A stretch of 64,000 nt of DNA from Desulfovibrionaceae bacterium (GCA_009783025.1 WRHY01000003.1:102806-166805), one strand, 5' to 3'; shown: positions 43,541-52,358, counted from the stretch's first letter. Notes: generated from the letters alone by a model not told the origin. Made by a program: numbers and translations.

Positions 43541-44428
43541 ATGAAAGTAGGTAAAGTCGTCATTCCCGTGGCCGGATGGGGCACGCGTTCTCTGCCCGCA
43601 ACCAAGAATATCCCCAAGGAAATGCTGCCGGTCTATAATAAGCCCGGCGTGCAGTATGTTGTGGAAGAAGCCATCCGTTCAGGCATCCATGACGTTGTGT
43701 TCATCACCAACCGGGATAAGAACGTTATCGAGGATCACTTTGACTATAACTTGCAGTTGGAAGGCGTGCTTGAGCGCGCGGGCAAGCTGGAACAACTGGC
43801 TTTGATCCGGCAGGTGGCGGAACTGGCCAACTGCATTTCCATCCGCCAGAAGAAACAACTCGGTCTGGGACACGCCGTTCTCTGCGCCAAGGATGTGGTC
43901 TGCGGTGATGACGCTTTTGCCGTCATGGTCGGGGACGACCTGCTGTTCGGCATGAACCCAGGGGTGCAGCAACTGCTGGATGTGGCCCGCTCCGAACGCC
44001 TGCCCGTGATCGGGGTTATGGAGGTTCCGCAGGAGAGGGTGAACCGTTACGGCATTATCTCCGGCGATGAAATCTCTCCCGGCATTTTCCGGGTCAACAA
44101 CTTGGTGGAAAAGCCGAATGTCAATGAAGCGCCGTCGCGCATGGCCATTATCGGGCGCTATGTGCTCACGCCGGAAATTTTCGGGCACCTGCAACAGGTG
44201 CAGCCGGGGCACGGGGGCGAAATCCAGTTGACCGACGCGCTACAGGGCCAGGCCAACGCCCGTGGCCTGCTGGCGGTGAAAATACGCGGCATGCGCTTTG
44301 ACGTGGGCGACTGGGCTGAATACCTGACGGCCAACATCTATTTCGCTCTCCAGGATGAGGAACTGCGCTATGACCTGGTGCGGCATCTGAAGCCCCTGTT
44401 GCCCTGGGGTGAGGGGTCGTTAAAGTAG
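43541..44428 (+). CDS. galU: UTP-glucose-1-phosphate uridylyltransferase
   Basis: A 295-residue enzyme making UDP-glucose. It has the nucleotidyltransferase entry VIPVAGWGTRSLPATKNIPK (residues 7-26), where family members usually have AGxGTRxLPxTK, then VMVGDDLL (about 128), VEKPN and FDVGDW near the end. It provides sugar donors for envelope glycans with glmM. The TAG stop is the start of repeat R3, and a terminator follows that element. Confidence 0.95.
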   Translation: MKVGKVVIPVAGWGTRSLPATKNIPKEMLPVYNKPGVQYVVEEAIRSGIHDVVFITNRDKNVIEDHFDYNLQLEGVLERAGKLEQLALIRQVAELANCISIRQKKQLGLGHAVLCAKDVVCGDDAFAVMVGDDLLFGMNPGVQQLLDVARSERLPVIGVMEVPQERVNRYGIISGDEISPGIFRVNNLVEKPNVNEAPSRMAIIGRYVLTPEIFGHLQQVQPGHGGEIQLTDALQGQANARGLLAVKIRGMRFDVGDWAEYLTANIYFALQDEELRYDLVRHLKPLLPWGEGSLK

Positions 44429-44576
44429 GGCCTGTTGACACTATGGTCTTTTTGCCCCCTGCCTTCGTCAGAAGCGCTTTTTATTCCGGTCGAGTACCAT
44501 AAGAGTACACTCCCTCCATAAAAAGCGCTTCTTCCTCGGCAGCGAACAAAAATCCTCATAGTGTCAACAGGCCCTA
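44427..44576. repeat. structured palindromic repeat, copy R3
   Basis: Arms AGGGCCTGTTGACACTA and TAGTGTCAACAGGCCCT pair perfectly; the inner stem is GAAGCGCTTTTTAT/ATAAAAAGCGCTTC. It starts inside the galU stop. Compared with R2, both stems differ by compensating changes. Confidence 0.9.
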
Positions 44577-44603
44577 ACAGAACCGTAACAGTTCGGAACA
44601 TCA

Positions 44604-44645
44604 GGCCCCCCGTCGGCATATCTGCTCGGCGGGGGGCATTGTTTT
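44604..44645 (+). terminator. rho-independent terminator of galU
   Basis: GCCCCCCG/CGGGGGGC stem with a 13-nt loop region, then ATTGTTTTT. It lies after repeat R3, which suggests R3 itself is not the terminator. Confidence 0.8.
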
Positions 44646-45496
44646 TAAGCAGGGCTTTTAACGCTTGGCTTAAGGTAAACGAACCAGTAGGCCATGCCCA
44701 CGAACAGCAGGCCGCCCACAATATTGCCCAGGGTTACGGGCAGCAGGTTGGCAAAGAGAAAATTCGTCCAGGTGAGGCTTTCCAGGGCGGAGGCGGGCAG
44801 TCCGGCGGCCGAGGCCCATGCGGGGTTGGACTTGGCCAGGATTCCGGCCGGGATATAATACATGTTGGCTACGCAGTGCTCGAATCCCGAGGTGATGAAA
44901 AGCCAGATCGGGAAGAAGATGCCCAGAAGCTTCCCGGCCATATCCTTGGCTCCGTATGCTATCCAGACGGCCAGGCACACCAGCCAGTTACAGAGTATGC
45001 CGAGGAAAAAAGCGGCGGTGAAGGGAAGGGATATCTTGCCCACAGCTATGGCTATGGTCACTCCGCCCAAAAGGCCGCTGCCGCTCTTGAACAGGCCGGA
45101 CTCGGCCATCATGTAAGCCAGCAGCAGAGAACCCACGAAATTGCCCGCATACACCCAGAACCAGTTTGCCAGCATGCTCCCCAGGGAGATGCGCCGCTGC
45201 ACCAGGGCTATGCCCATCAAGGTGTTTCCGGTGAAGAGCTCTCCCCCGGCCAGCACCACAAGCATCAGCCCGGTGGGGAAAACCACCCCGGCCAGACAAC
45301 GCCCGAGTCCATAGGTGGATGGATCGGCCAAAAGATTGAAGGCGGCCATGGTGGAGCCTTCTGAAGCAAAAGCGATGAAGGCCCCGGCCAGAATCCCCAG
45401 GACGAACTGGGCGGCCGGCGACAAGGCGGTTTTTTTCACTCCGGCTTCACTGGCATGGGCTGCGATTGCTGCGGGCGGCAAAAAATTTCCGTCCAT
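44645..45496 (-). CDS. formate/nitrite transporter (FNT) family channel
   Basis: A 283-residue membrane protein with six hydrophobic helices and FNT signatures: AGGELFTGNTL (about residue 83), NWFWVYAGNFVGSL (about 108) and SGFEHCVANMYYIP (about 198). It moves formate, nitrite or hydrosulfide; the last is relevant for a sulfate reducer, but specificity is not readable. GGAG upstream of the ATG at 45496 fits. It follows pgsW on the same strand by 53 bases and may be read through from it. Confidence 0.9.
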   Translation of the reverse strand: MDGNFLPPAAIAAHASEAGVKKTALSPAAQFVLGILAGAFIAFASEGSTMAAFNLLADPSTYGLGRCLAGVVFPTGLMLVVLAGGELFTGNTLMGIALVQRRISLGSMLANWFWVYAGNFVGSLLLAYMMAESGLFKSGSGLLGGVTIAIAVGKISLPFTAAFFLGILCNWLVCLAVWIAYGAKDMAGKLLGIFFPIWLFITSGFEHCVANMYYIPAGILAKSNPAWASAAGLPASALESLTWTNFLFANLLPVTLGNIVGGLLFVGMAYWFVYLKPSVKSPA

Positions 45497-45549
45497 TAAA
45501 AAATCTCCGTCCGTAAGACCAACCCGGTTACGCACGCGCGGCCCAGCGC

Positions 45550-47514
45550 TCAAACATAGGTATGCGACTGGCCGAGGTGTCCGCAACGCAGGCTGATCTC
45601 ATTGGCTACGTTAGTCAGTTGGCCGAGCAGGAAGTCCCACTCGTTCGGGGCAAAGCCCTCGTGATCGCCGATAATCACCACAGCGGCCAAAATCTGGTTG
45701 TTTTTGCCGAAAATCGGCGCGCCAACGGTTTCCGGCAGTTCGTTCTTGGCAAAGCTGCGTCCAAGACCGTAACCGCGTTCCCTGACCAGGGCCAGTTCAG
45801 TCTCAAGCTCTTCGTATTTCGGGGGCGGTATGCTGTTGCCCGGCCATTCCAATTGGCAATAGTGCCGGACCATGTCCTCGGGCAAATGCCCCAGAATGGT
45901 CATGCCGCCCGCCGACATGTGTCCGGGCAGGCGCGGCCCCACGTATTTCAGCCCGATGGTGCTGTGCAGGGGCAGCACGGTGGCGGCCACGTACATCCAG
46001 CCTTTGTAGAGTACGCTCAGGCCCACCAGATAATTGATGTTGAAAACCAGATGGCCCATCGGCCCCAAGGCGATATTGCTCAACTCAAAATTATTGGCGT
46101 GCAGCGCGCCCAGTTCCATGGAGCGGAAGCCGACGCTGTATTCCTTGGAGGTCTGTGAAAAGACCAGAAAATCCATTTCCACCATATCACCCAGGAGACC
46201 GTGCAGCGTGGTGACCGGTTGATCCAGATGCCGGGCCAGTTCCGTGGCTGTCCAGCGCGGCTCATTGGGCGTAAAACAGCGCAATATCGCGTCAAATTTG
46301 CTCAAAGCTTTGTTGTGCATCAGGTCGTAGCTCCATCTGATTGACCTTTCCGGCCGGGCAGCGGATGTTCCCGGCCCACTCTTGTGTTCCCCGCTCTCAC
46401 CAGAGAGCAGCACCAGAGCCAGCATTGCCGAAGCGCCGAGAATCAGGGCGCGCAAAAGATATCTGTGCGAAAAGATATCCGTTTGCGCTGCCGGGTCGGC
46501 TTCGGGCAGGGGAATGGGGTCCACAGGCAGGGCGTAGCGATTCGCCAGACGCTCAATGTTCAGCAGGTGGATAACCGGTACGCCTTCTTCCATGTAGCGG
46601 AACACCAGCCCTCTGGCCGGGTCGTTGCTTTTTGGAACAGCGCGCAGCAAACCGTTATCCAGGCGGGCGGATTCAGCCACCCAGCCCAGGGAGGTGAGCC
46701 CTCCGCCGACATTGATGTAGCAGGCCGGCTTTCCCTTGGCGTCGAGAATCGCTTTACGTTGCAACGTACTGCGAACAACGTCCCGATAGTCGCCTTCGGT
46801 CAGAAAAGGCGCGCCGTGTCTGTCCGCGGATGCTTGCGCCAGGGCGATGCCGGCGCCGTCAATCCCGCCTCCGGTTTCCACCACGCCGCCAAATGCAACG
46901 GCCGTAGCATGATATGGAAAAACACCTATGTCGTAAAGGTATTTTTCCATTTCCAGCCAGGTGAAACCAGGGATATTGGCGCCATAGGTTGAAGCGCCGA
47001 TGGAGCTTATAAACCGCGCTTCAAGCTCGAGTACCGAACAGGCCGACAGAGCGGCAATGTTCAGAGCCGGAAACGACCCGGTCAGGGTCAGAATAACGAG
47101 ATCTCCTTTTTGGCAGCCCGCCTCCTTGAGCATGCGCACCATCAAGGCGGCAAAGGCAGGGTTGCAGGTTGTACGCTTGGCGATAAGCGAGCCGGTCGTG
47201 GTTGTCAGGTCGCTGTACTCGAAGCCAATCAGCCCGGTCCGGTTCGGGTCCAGCAGCGTATCCAGGGGGATACCGAGCTCGGCCCGGTAGTCGCGCAGGC
47301 ATGCCGTGGCTTTTTGCATCAATCTTGCTGCCTGCAATTCTTCCTGTCCGGCTTCCCACTCCTCCGGCAAAAACAGTCCTTCCACCAGCAACACGGCGAG
47401 CAGGGTCAGAAAGAGCGCCAGCGCCAGCCGCCGTAAGCGGCAGCGCGGCTTGCGGCTGTACTCGGGCGGAGCCAAAAGGCCCGGCAAGGTGAATATTCTC
47501 GTTTTCACGCCCAT
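45550..47514 (-). CDS. pgsW: PgsW (poly-gamma-glutamate system protein) fused to an IclR-type regulator
   Basis: A 654-residue protein. Residues 1-30 are basic; 31-49 form a membrane helix; 50-350 match the poly-gamma-glutamate system protein (TTTGSLIAKRTTCNPAFAAL, GASTYGANIPGFTWLEME, NVGGGLTSLGW); 351-371 is a second helix; 403-465 is an IclR winged HTH (SKFDAILRCF, TATELARHLDQPVTTLHGLL); and 470-645 is an IclR effector domain (GGMTILGHLPED, AAVVIIGDHEGF). The positive-inside rule puts the PgsW part in the periplasm and the IclR part in the cytoplasm. pgsC ends 3 bases upstream. An in-frame ATG at 46320 with GGAG could also make a soluble IclR form. Confidence 0.88.
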   Translation of the reverse strand: MGVKTRIFTLPGLLAPPEYSRKPRCRLRRLALALFLTLLAVLLVEGLFLPEEWEAGQEELQAARLMQKATACLRDYRAELGIPLDTLLDPNRTGLIGFEYSDLTTTTGSLIAKRTTCNPAFAALMVRMLKEAGCQKGDLVILTLTGSFPALNIAALSACSVLELEARFISSIGASTYGANIPGFTWLEMEKYLYDIGVFPYHATAVAFGGVVETGGGIDGAGIALAQASADRHGAPFLTEGDYRDVVRSTLQRKAILDAKGKPACYINVGGGLTSLGWVAESARLDNGLLRAVPKSNDPARGLVFRYMEEGVPVIHLLNIERLANRYALPVDPIPLPEADPAAQTDIFSHRYLLRALILGASAMLALVLLSGESGEHKSGPGTSAARPERSIRWSYDLMHNKALSKFDAILRCFTPNEPRWTATELARHLDQPVTTLHGLLGDMVEMDFLVFSQTSKEYSVGFRSMELGALHANNFELSNIALGPMGHLVFNINYLVGLSVLYKGWMYVAATVLPLHSTIGLKYVGPRLPGHMSAGGMTILGHLPEDMVRHYCQLEWPGNSIPPPKYEELETELALVRERGYGLGRSFAKNELPETVGAPIFGKNNQILAAVVIIGDHEGFAPNEWDFLLGQLTNVANEISLRCGHLGQSHTYV

Positions 47515-47517
47515 GCT

Positions 47518-47958
47518 CTAATGTAAGATACCGGTCAGACGCAGTAAAACCCGGACCAGACAACTCACCACCAGCAGGGCGGCCAGGGTTCTGCCCACGC
47601 CCTGCCGATCCATCTCGTTGGCCAGGATGCCGGGAATGATGTAGCCCAGGGCGTCAATGCGCGTCCCGGCCAGGCCCGGCCCCCAGAACAGGGCAGCGGC
47701 CGTCCATTGCAGGGCAAAGCCGAGCAGGATGGTAACAATGAAGCGCCGCCGTCCGTAAAGCACCAGGAACATTGCGGCCAGGCGCGTCAGCAGCATGGCC
47801 GCCAAAGCCACGGCCAAGGCCTGGACGATCAGCCAGGGCTGATCAAAATAGAGCGCGAAATACCCCGGAGTGACCAGCCCGCCGGCCACCAGTCCGGTCA
47901 GTTCGAAAAGCAGAAAGCCCAGCACCAGGCCCAGGGCTATGGAATAGGCGAGAATCAT
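47518..47958 (-). CDS. pgsC: poly-gamma-glutamate biosynthesis protein PgsC/CapC
   Basis: A 146-residue membrane protein with four hydrophobic segments and CapC features: TGLVAGGLVTPGYFAL (about residues 21-36) and GYIIPGILANEMDRQG (about 104-119). With PgsB it forms the membrane ligase that polymerises glutamate through gamma-amide bonds. Its ATG overlaps the pgsB stop (ATGA). Confidence 0.93.
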   Translation of the reverse strand: MILAYSIALGLVLGFLLFELTGLVAGGLVTPGYFALYFDQPWLIVQALAVALAAMLLTRLAAMFLVLYGRRRFIVTILLGFALQWTAAALFWGPGLAGTRIDALGYIIPGILANEMDRQGVGRTLAALLVVSCLVRVLLRLTGILH

Positions 47959-49082
47959 CCGGTACGCTCCGCAATGTATGTTCTGAAACGCTCGCCATAG
48001 CCGTGGCTATTGCCCAGGCCGACCAGGAGGAAGTCAGCCCGGCCGCCTGTCTGCCCGACGGACTTGGCAACAGCCCGGAGCAGTTTCTCCGGCCGCGTAG
48101 CGGCATGGAAACCGGGCAGGATGCATGCTCCCCCCGCGCGCAGCCGCTGTGCGGCGTAAAGAGCGTGGCTGCCTGCCGGGCAGCAAAGAGTGAACAGAGT
48201 TTCCAGGGCCAGCCAGTCCGCAAAAGCGCGGGTGCGCAAAGGCCGATCAGCCCTGGCGGCCAGCAGCGCCGCCAGGGGCAGATTCCGGCGCTCAAGAGGC
48301 AAGCGGGACAAAGCCCGGTTCAGCAGCCTTTTGCTCGAAAGCACATCATTGGCCGAAAATAAATCCAGAAAGCACCATGTTTCGCCCGTGTCCGCCCGTA
48401 TGCTTCGAAATTCCGGCCAGTCCGGCTCAGGCGCGGGCAAGGGCGCAAGCTCCAGTTGTCCGGCCAGACAATTGGCCAGGCGCGCATTCTCCTGGCCGGG
48501 GGAAAGGTCCGCCTCTTCCAGCAAAACCAGATTGTTCCCGCTGTTTTCCGCCCTTTTTCGCAGTATGGCGGTTCCGGCGTCGGCCAGGGCATATACTTGG
48601 CTGCCCGCGCTCATGCTCAGGGAAAGGGTACGGACGATATCGTCATCATCCGGCCCCTGGCTTTCATAATGATCCGGCCTGGTGTTGGTCAGCAGCACCA
48701 GGCCGGGCTGTAAAATTTTTCCCGCCGCGTATACGTTTTCCGGCGACAGGGCCATGCATTCCATGACCAGGGCCTGGCAGCCGGATTTGCGCGCCCTGGA
48801 AAGGCAGTTCAGATATTCACGGATATTGGGCGGTCCCAGGCGTTTCTGCGCCAGCGTTTCACCGTCCGGGGCATGGATAAGCGGAGCATCGCCGGTGGTG
48901 CGTCCCAGAGCCTTGATGCCGTTTTGGCGCAGAAGTTCGATCACCTGCCGCGTCAGCCCGGTTTTTCCTCTGGTGCCGTAAATATGAATGCGCAAGGGAA
49001 CGGCCTTGCGGTTGCGTTGCAAGATGGTCCGCTCCACCAGCAGATAGGCCACAATCAATGCCGCGCAGGCCCAGAAGATCAT
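47955..49082 (-). CDS. pgsB: poly-gamma-glutamate synthase PgsB/CapB
   Basis: A 375-residue Mur-ligase-type amide ligase. It has an N-terminal membrane helix (MIFWACAALIVAYLLVE), P-loop IYGTRGKTGLTRQV (about residues 33-46), LVMECMAL and TNTRPDHYESQGPD (about 133-146), matching CapB. It activates the terminal carboxylate with ATP and adds glutamate. The start at 49082 has AGGAG 8 nt upstream; a longer frame would enter repeat R4. No CapA/PgsA-like gene is in the window, so PgsW may take that place. Confidence 0.93.
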   Translation of the reverse strand: MIFWACAALIVAYLLVERTILQRNRKAVPLRIHIYGTRGKTGLTRQVIELLRQNGIKALGRTTGDAPLIHAPDGETLAQKRLGPPNIREYLNCLSRARKSGCQALVMECMALSPENVYAAGKILQPGLVLLTNTRPDHYESQGPDDDDIVRTLSLSMSAGSQVYALADAGTAILRKRAENSGNNLVLLEEADLSPGQENARLANCLAGQLELAPLPAPEPDWPEFRSIRADTGETWCFLDLFSANDVLSSKRLLNRALSRLPLERRNLPLAALLAARADRPLRTRAFADWLALETLFTLCCPAGSHALYAAQRLRAGGACILPGFHAATRPEKLLRAVAKSVGQTGGRADFLLVGLGNSHGYGERFRTYIAERTG

Positions 49083-49095
49083 GCAAGGGCTCCTA

Positions 49096-49242
49096 GAGAG
49101 TGTCGTCACGAAGGTCTTTTTGCTCACTGCCTGCGTCAGAAACGCTTTTTATTCCGGTCGAGTACCATAAGAGTACACTCCCTCCATAAAAAGCTTTTCT
49201 TCCTTGGCAGAGACCAAAAATCCTCCTCGTGACGACACTCTC
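49096..49242. repeat. structured palindromic repeat, copy R4
   Basis: Same core as R1-R3 but different outer arms: GAGAGTGTCGTCACG and CGTGACGACACTCTC, still perfectly complementary. It lies between the outer-membrane protein gene and pgsB, 14 bases before the pgsB start. Confidence 0.88.
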
Positions 49243-49321
49243 AAGACAGTTTGAGGTTGCCCTGGCACCCGTCCGGCCGGGGAAGTCCAGGCCGGACGGG
49301 TGCGGTAGTGCAAAGGCCCGG

Positions 49322-50266
49322 TTACCAGACCTTGCCGATTTTGAATTCATAGCGCACATCTTCCACCTTGGCCGGACCCCTGACATCCTGCATCACGGGG
49401 AAAAACGCGCCAATACCGGCCCACATGCCGAGGGCGTCCAGACCCACGTTCATGGAAGGCCCGATGTACCATTCCTTGATTCCGTTACGCAGGTTGACGT
49501 TGCCTGCGGGCGTGCTTCTGTTGCCGGACTCATGCATGATCAGCGAGCTTTCCAGGCCAATGTCGAAACGGTCGAAAAGATAGCGCGCGTTGACGTTCCA
49601 GAGGTACTGATCACCACGCTTGACCTTCTGGTTGCCCCGGTCAAAGGGGGTCATGTACACGAATTCCGTGTCCAGACAGATGTCTTTGGTCACCATTTTC
49701 CTGACCGCCGCCTGGAGGCGTGCGCCCCACACGCCGTTGCCCGGCAGGTGGTTTTTGCCGTGATTGCCCGTGGGCAGGAGGAATCCCGCATTCATGGAAA
49801 AGGTAAGCGGATCGCCCAGGAACTCATTCCAGGGGGCAAAGGTGAGGCCCACGGACTGATCGCCGAAGCCTTCCAGGTGTGTGGGGCCGTTATGCGGCTT
49901 GGGGCTGCGCTCCAGGTTGATGTACGGGGTGATGATGGCCAGTTCAAGATTGTTGGTGATGCCGTAACGGAGCTTGAGCAGCCATGTCTGGGCGAACACG
50001 TCGGGGCCGGTGGAGCCGCGTTTGGCTCGCGTCCTGTCCGCGAAAGACGCATTGAGCATGGCCACGAGCCTGCCTTTGGGCAGGGAACCCGCCCCGGCGA
50101 TGTTCACATTCACGGGGGCGGCAAAGAGCATTTTTGAGCGGGTGCTTTCCTGTTTCGGGGTGTTCGGCTCCGCACCGCCTCCGGTGGAGTCGCTCTGAGC
50201 GAAGACCGGGCAGGCTGAGGCCAGCAGAAAGACTAAAGCCAGGGTGAACAAAAATCTTTTTTGCAT
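49322..50266 (-). CDS. outer-membrane beta-barrel protein, phenol-degradation MetA/SphA-like
   Basis: A 314-residue exported protein: signal peptide MQKRFLFTLALVFLLASA (cleaved near VFAQSD), then alternating amphipathic strands (LVAMLNASFADRT, LKLRYGITNNLELAIITPYI, LTFSMNAGFLLPTG, LWNVNARYLFDRFDIGLES) ending in an aromatic residue (KIGKVW), as expected for an outer-membrane barrel. The family is annotated as putative transporters. Position between ggt and pgsB suggests passage of poly-gamma-glutamate or its fragments across the outer membrane; this is inference. AAGGA precedes the ATG. Confidence 0.78.
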   Translation of the reverse strand: MQKRFLFTLALVFLLASACPVFAQSDSTGGGAEPNTPKQESTRSKMLFAAPVNVNIAGAGSLPKGRLVAMLNASFADRTRAKRGSTGPDVFAQTWLLKLRYGITNNLELAIITPYINLERSPKPHNGPTHLEGFGDQSVGLTFAPWNEFLGDPLTFSMNAGFLLPTGNHGKNHLPGNGVWGARLQAAVRKMVTKDICLDTEFVYMTPFDRGNQKVKRGDQYLWNVNARYLFDRFDIGLESSLIMHESGNRSTPAGNVNLRNGIKEWYIGPSMNVGLDALGMWAGIGAFFPVMQDVRGPAKVEDVRYEFKIGKVW

Positions 50267-50314
50267 GCAGTCTGTCCTTAAATTATAAGGCTAAGGTTGA
50301 AAGAAGATCTATTT

Positions 50315-50401
50315 GGGGGATTTCCCCTGCACCCCTCACAAATTGCGGGTCAAGGGGGCCACGCCCCCTTGCGGGGAGGCTTGGAGGGGCAGAGCCCCTC
50401 C
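50315..50401. repeat. GC-rich multi-hairpin repeat, copy B3 (short)
   Basis: Contains GGGGGATTTCCCCTGCACCC, an AAGGGGGCC/GGCCCCCTT-like stem and the closing GGAGGGGCAGAGCCCCTCC module; the GGGGCTCCGCCCC and CTGAAAACAGC modules are missing. It lies between ggt and the barrel gene. Confidence 0.75.
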
Positions 50402-50421
50402 AAAAATTACAAGTTCATGCC

Positions 50422-52269
50422 CTAGTAAGCGCTGATATGGCCGTCAATGCGGGTTTCCGCGCCGCCGAAACGGGCTCCGCTTTCCGGATCAACCATGATC
50501 ATCAGCGAATAGCCGGGAGTTCCCACCCGGTAGACTTCTTCGGACCCGACCAGGTCATAGCCCATGTCCTTGAGTTTCTGGGCGGTGTTGCCGAAGTCGC
50601 GGATTTCCGGCTCCACCTGCAGGCGGGTACCGGCGGTATAGTGGCGCATGTCGCCATACAGATAGCGCGGGGCGGAAATGGCAGCCTGGGGGTTCATCTT
50701 CCATTCCAGAACGTTCAGGATAACCTGGAAGACGGCGGGCTGGGTGGAGTCGGCGCCGGAGCCGCCCACCAACATGGTGACCTTGCCGTCTTTGAGGAAC
50801 ATGCCGGGGCAGAGGGTCCAGCGGTTGCGGCCGCCCGGATGCATGGCCAGGTTGCTGGGCTTTCCGGTCCAGTGCGAGATTTCGAGATCGTCCCAGTTGG
50901 CGGCGTTGTTGGCGACCATCCCGGTGTTGCCGAGAATGTCGTGCCCGCCGAAGTAGGTGCCCAGGGTATGGGTGAAGCTGACCGCGTTGCCGTCTTTGTC
51001 AATAACGTTGACATGGGTGGTCTGGCCCGGATATTCGGGGAGCCTGGACTTGGTGGACAGAGCCAGATGCGGCTCGCTCTGCGCGGCGGCTTCGGCCTTG
51101 AGCGGGAACGCCGGTTTCGTGCCGGTGACCTTGAAGGGGTCGCCGGGCATGACCTTGCCGGGCGCGGCCTTGCCGGGCTTGATACGGGCAAATTGCGACT
51201 TCACGTAGTTCTCGTCCAGGGTGAGCTGGCCGGGAGCATTGGCAAACATCGGGTCGCCGCCCCACTGGTAGGAATCGGCATGGGCCAGACGATCAATCTC
51301 GATCAGCATGTTCAGGTATTCGGGGCTGTGCAGGGTGTGCTTGCTCCAGTCCACCAGTTCGGCCATTTTGAGCATCTGCATCCAGGTCATGCTTGAGGCC
51401 GGGGGCTGGTGTCCGTAAACGTCGTACCCCTTGTAGGTCATCTTCAGGGGCTCTTTCCACTGCACCTTGTAGGCTTCAAAATCATCCAGGGTCCAATAGC
51501 CGCCCTGCTCCTGCACGTATCTGACCATTTCCTTGGCAATGGAGCCGTCCTTGCTGTAAACGGACTTGATGCCTTCCTTGGCCACGGTGCGGTACGTCCT
51601 GGCCATGTCAGGATTCTTGATCAGCGCGCCCGTGGCCGGCCAGGTGCCGTCCGGCGCGTAAACCTGGGCCAGGTTGGGGAAGAGCAGCGGCACGTCCGGG
51701 AAGCCCTTTGTCCAGGCGTTATGGGAATGTTCGGTCAGATGGAAGCCGTTTTCCAGGTAGAAAAGGGTGGGCTCGACCATTTCGGCAAAGCTTTTGCTGC
51801 CAAAGCGCTCCAGGAGGGCGTGGTAACCGGCCAGGGCGCCGCCGATGGTCCAGGACAGAGCGCCTTCAAGCATTTTGTCGCGGTCTTCCTTGCCGTTGGT
51901 TTTGTACAAATCAGCTTTGAAGCCCAGCGGAGTCATGGACCCGGCATCCAGGGTATGGACCTTTTTTTCCTTGGCGTCGTAGATGACAAAAAAGGCCGCG
52001 CCCATGGGTCCGCACATGGAAGGATCCACGGCATTGAGCATCAGGGCGGTGGCCACGGCGGCATCAAAGGCGTTGCCGCCGTTTTTCAGCACGGTCATGC
52101 CCACCTGGGTAGCCAGGGGGGAGGTGGCCGTGACCATGCCCTGTCCGGACACCATGGCGTTACGTTGCGGATAGCGGTTGTAGTACGTGAAATCCACCGC
52201 CAGGACCTGGGTGGCCAAAAGCATCGCCACCAGACTGAGACATAAGGCCAAACGTAGTTTTACCTTCAT
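50422..52269 (-). CDS. ggt: gamma-glutamyltransferase, exported
   Basis: A 615-residue autoprocessing Ntn-hydrolase. Signal peptide MKVKLRLALCLSLVAMLLAT (cleaved near VLAVD); large subunit with GGNAFDAAVATALMLNAVDP (about residues 67-86); catalytic Thr at the start of the small subunit in PGQTTHVNVIDKDGNAVSF (about 422); and LVGGSGADSTQP in place of the usual GSPGG-type loop. It cleaves or transfers gamma-glutamyl groups in the periplasm. In capsule systems a GGT homologue (CapD) cuts or anchors poly-gamma-glutamate, so with pgsBC nearby this is a likely polymer-processing enzyme. The ribosome site is weak (GAGGG). Confidence 0.9.
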   Translation of the reverse strand: MKVKLRLALCLSLVAMLLATQVLAVDFTYYNRYPQRNAMVSGQGMVTATSPLATQVGMTVLKNGGNAFDAAVATALMLNAVDPSMCGPMGAAFFVIYDAKEKKVHTLDAGSMTPLGFKADLYKTNGKEDRDKMLEGALSWTIGGALAGYHALLERFGSKSFAEMVEPTLFYLENGFHLTEHSHNAWTKGFPDVPLLFPNLAQVYAPDGTWPATGALIKNPDMARTYRTVAKEGIKSVYSKDGSIAKEMVRYVQEQGGYWTLDDFEAYKVQWKEPLKMTYKGYDVYGHQPPASSMTWMQMLKMAELVDWSKHTLHSPEYLNMLIEIDRLAHADSYQWGGDPMFANAPGQLTLDENYVKSQFARIKPGKAAPGKVMPGDPFKVTGTKPAFPLKAEAAAQSEPHLALSTKSRLPEYPGQTTHVNVIDKDGNAVSFTHTLGTYFGGHDILGNTGMVANNAANWDDLEISHWTGKPSNLAMHPGGRNRWTLCPGMFLKDGKVTMLVGGSGADSTQPAVFQVILNVLEWKMNPQAAISAPRYLYGDMRHYTAGTRLQVEPEIRDFGNTAQKLKDMGYDLVGSEEVYRVGTPGYSLMIMVDPESGARFGGAETRIDGHISAY

Positions 52270-52321
52270 ACCAAGACCCTCTGAGTTAAGGTGAATGAAC
52301 AGATTTACTGGAACGTTACCT

Positions 52322-52358
52322 CTAGAGCGTGTCGTCACGAGCGTGGCGATACGCTCTA
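52322..52358. repeat. short arms-only inverted repeat at a stop codon
   Basis: TAGAGCGT...ACGCTCTA with imperfect inner pairing (GTCGTCAC/GTGGCGAT). On the minus strand it begins with the TAG stop of the metallohydrolase gene. CGTGACGACAC is shared with the arm of repeat R4, so it looks like the same element without a core. Confidence 0.65.
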
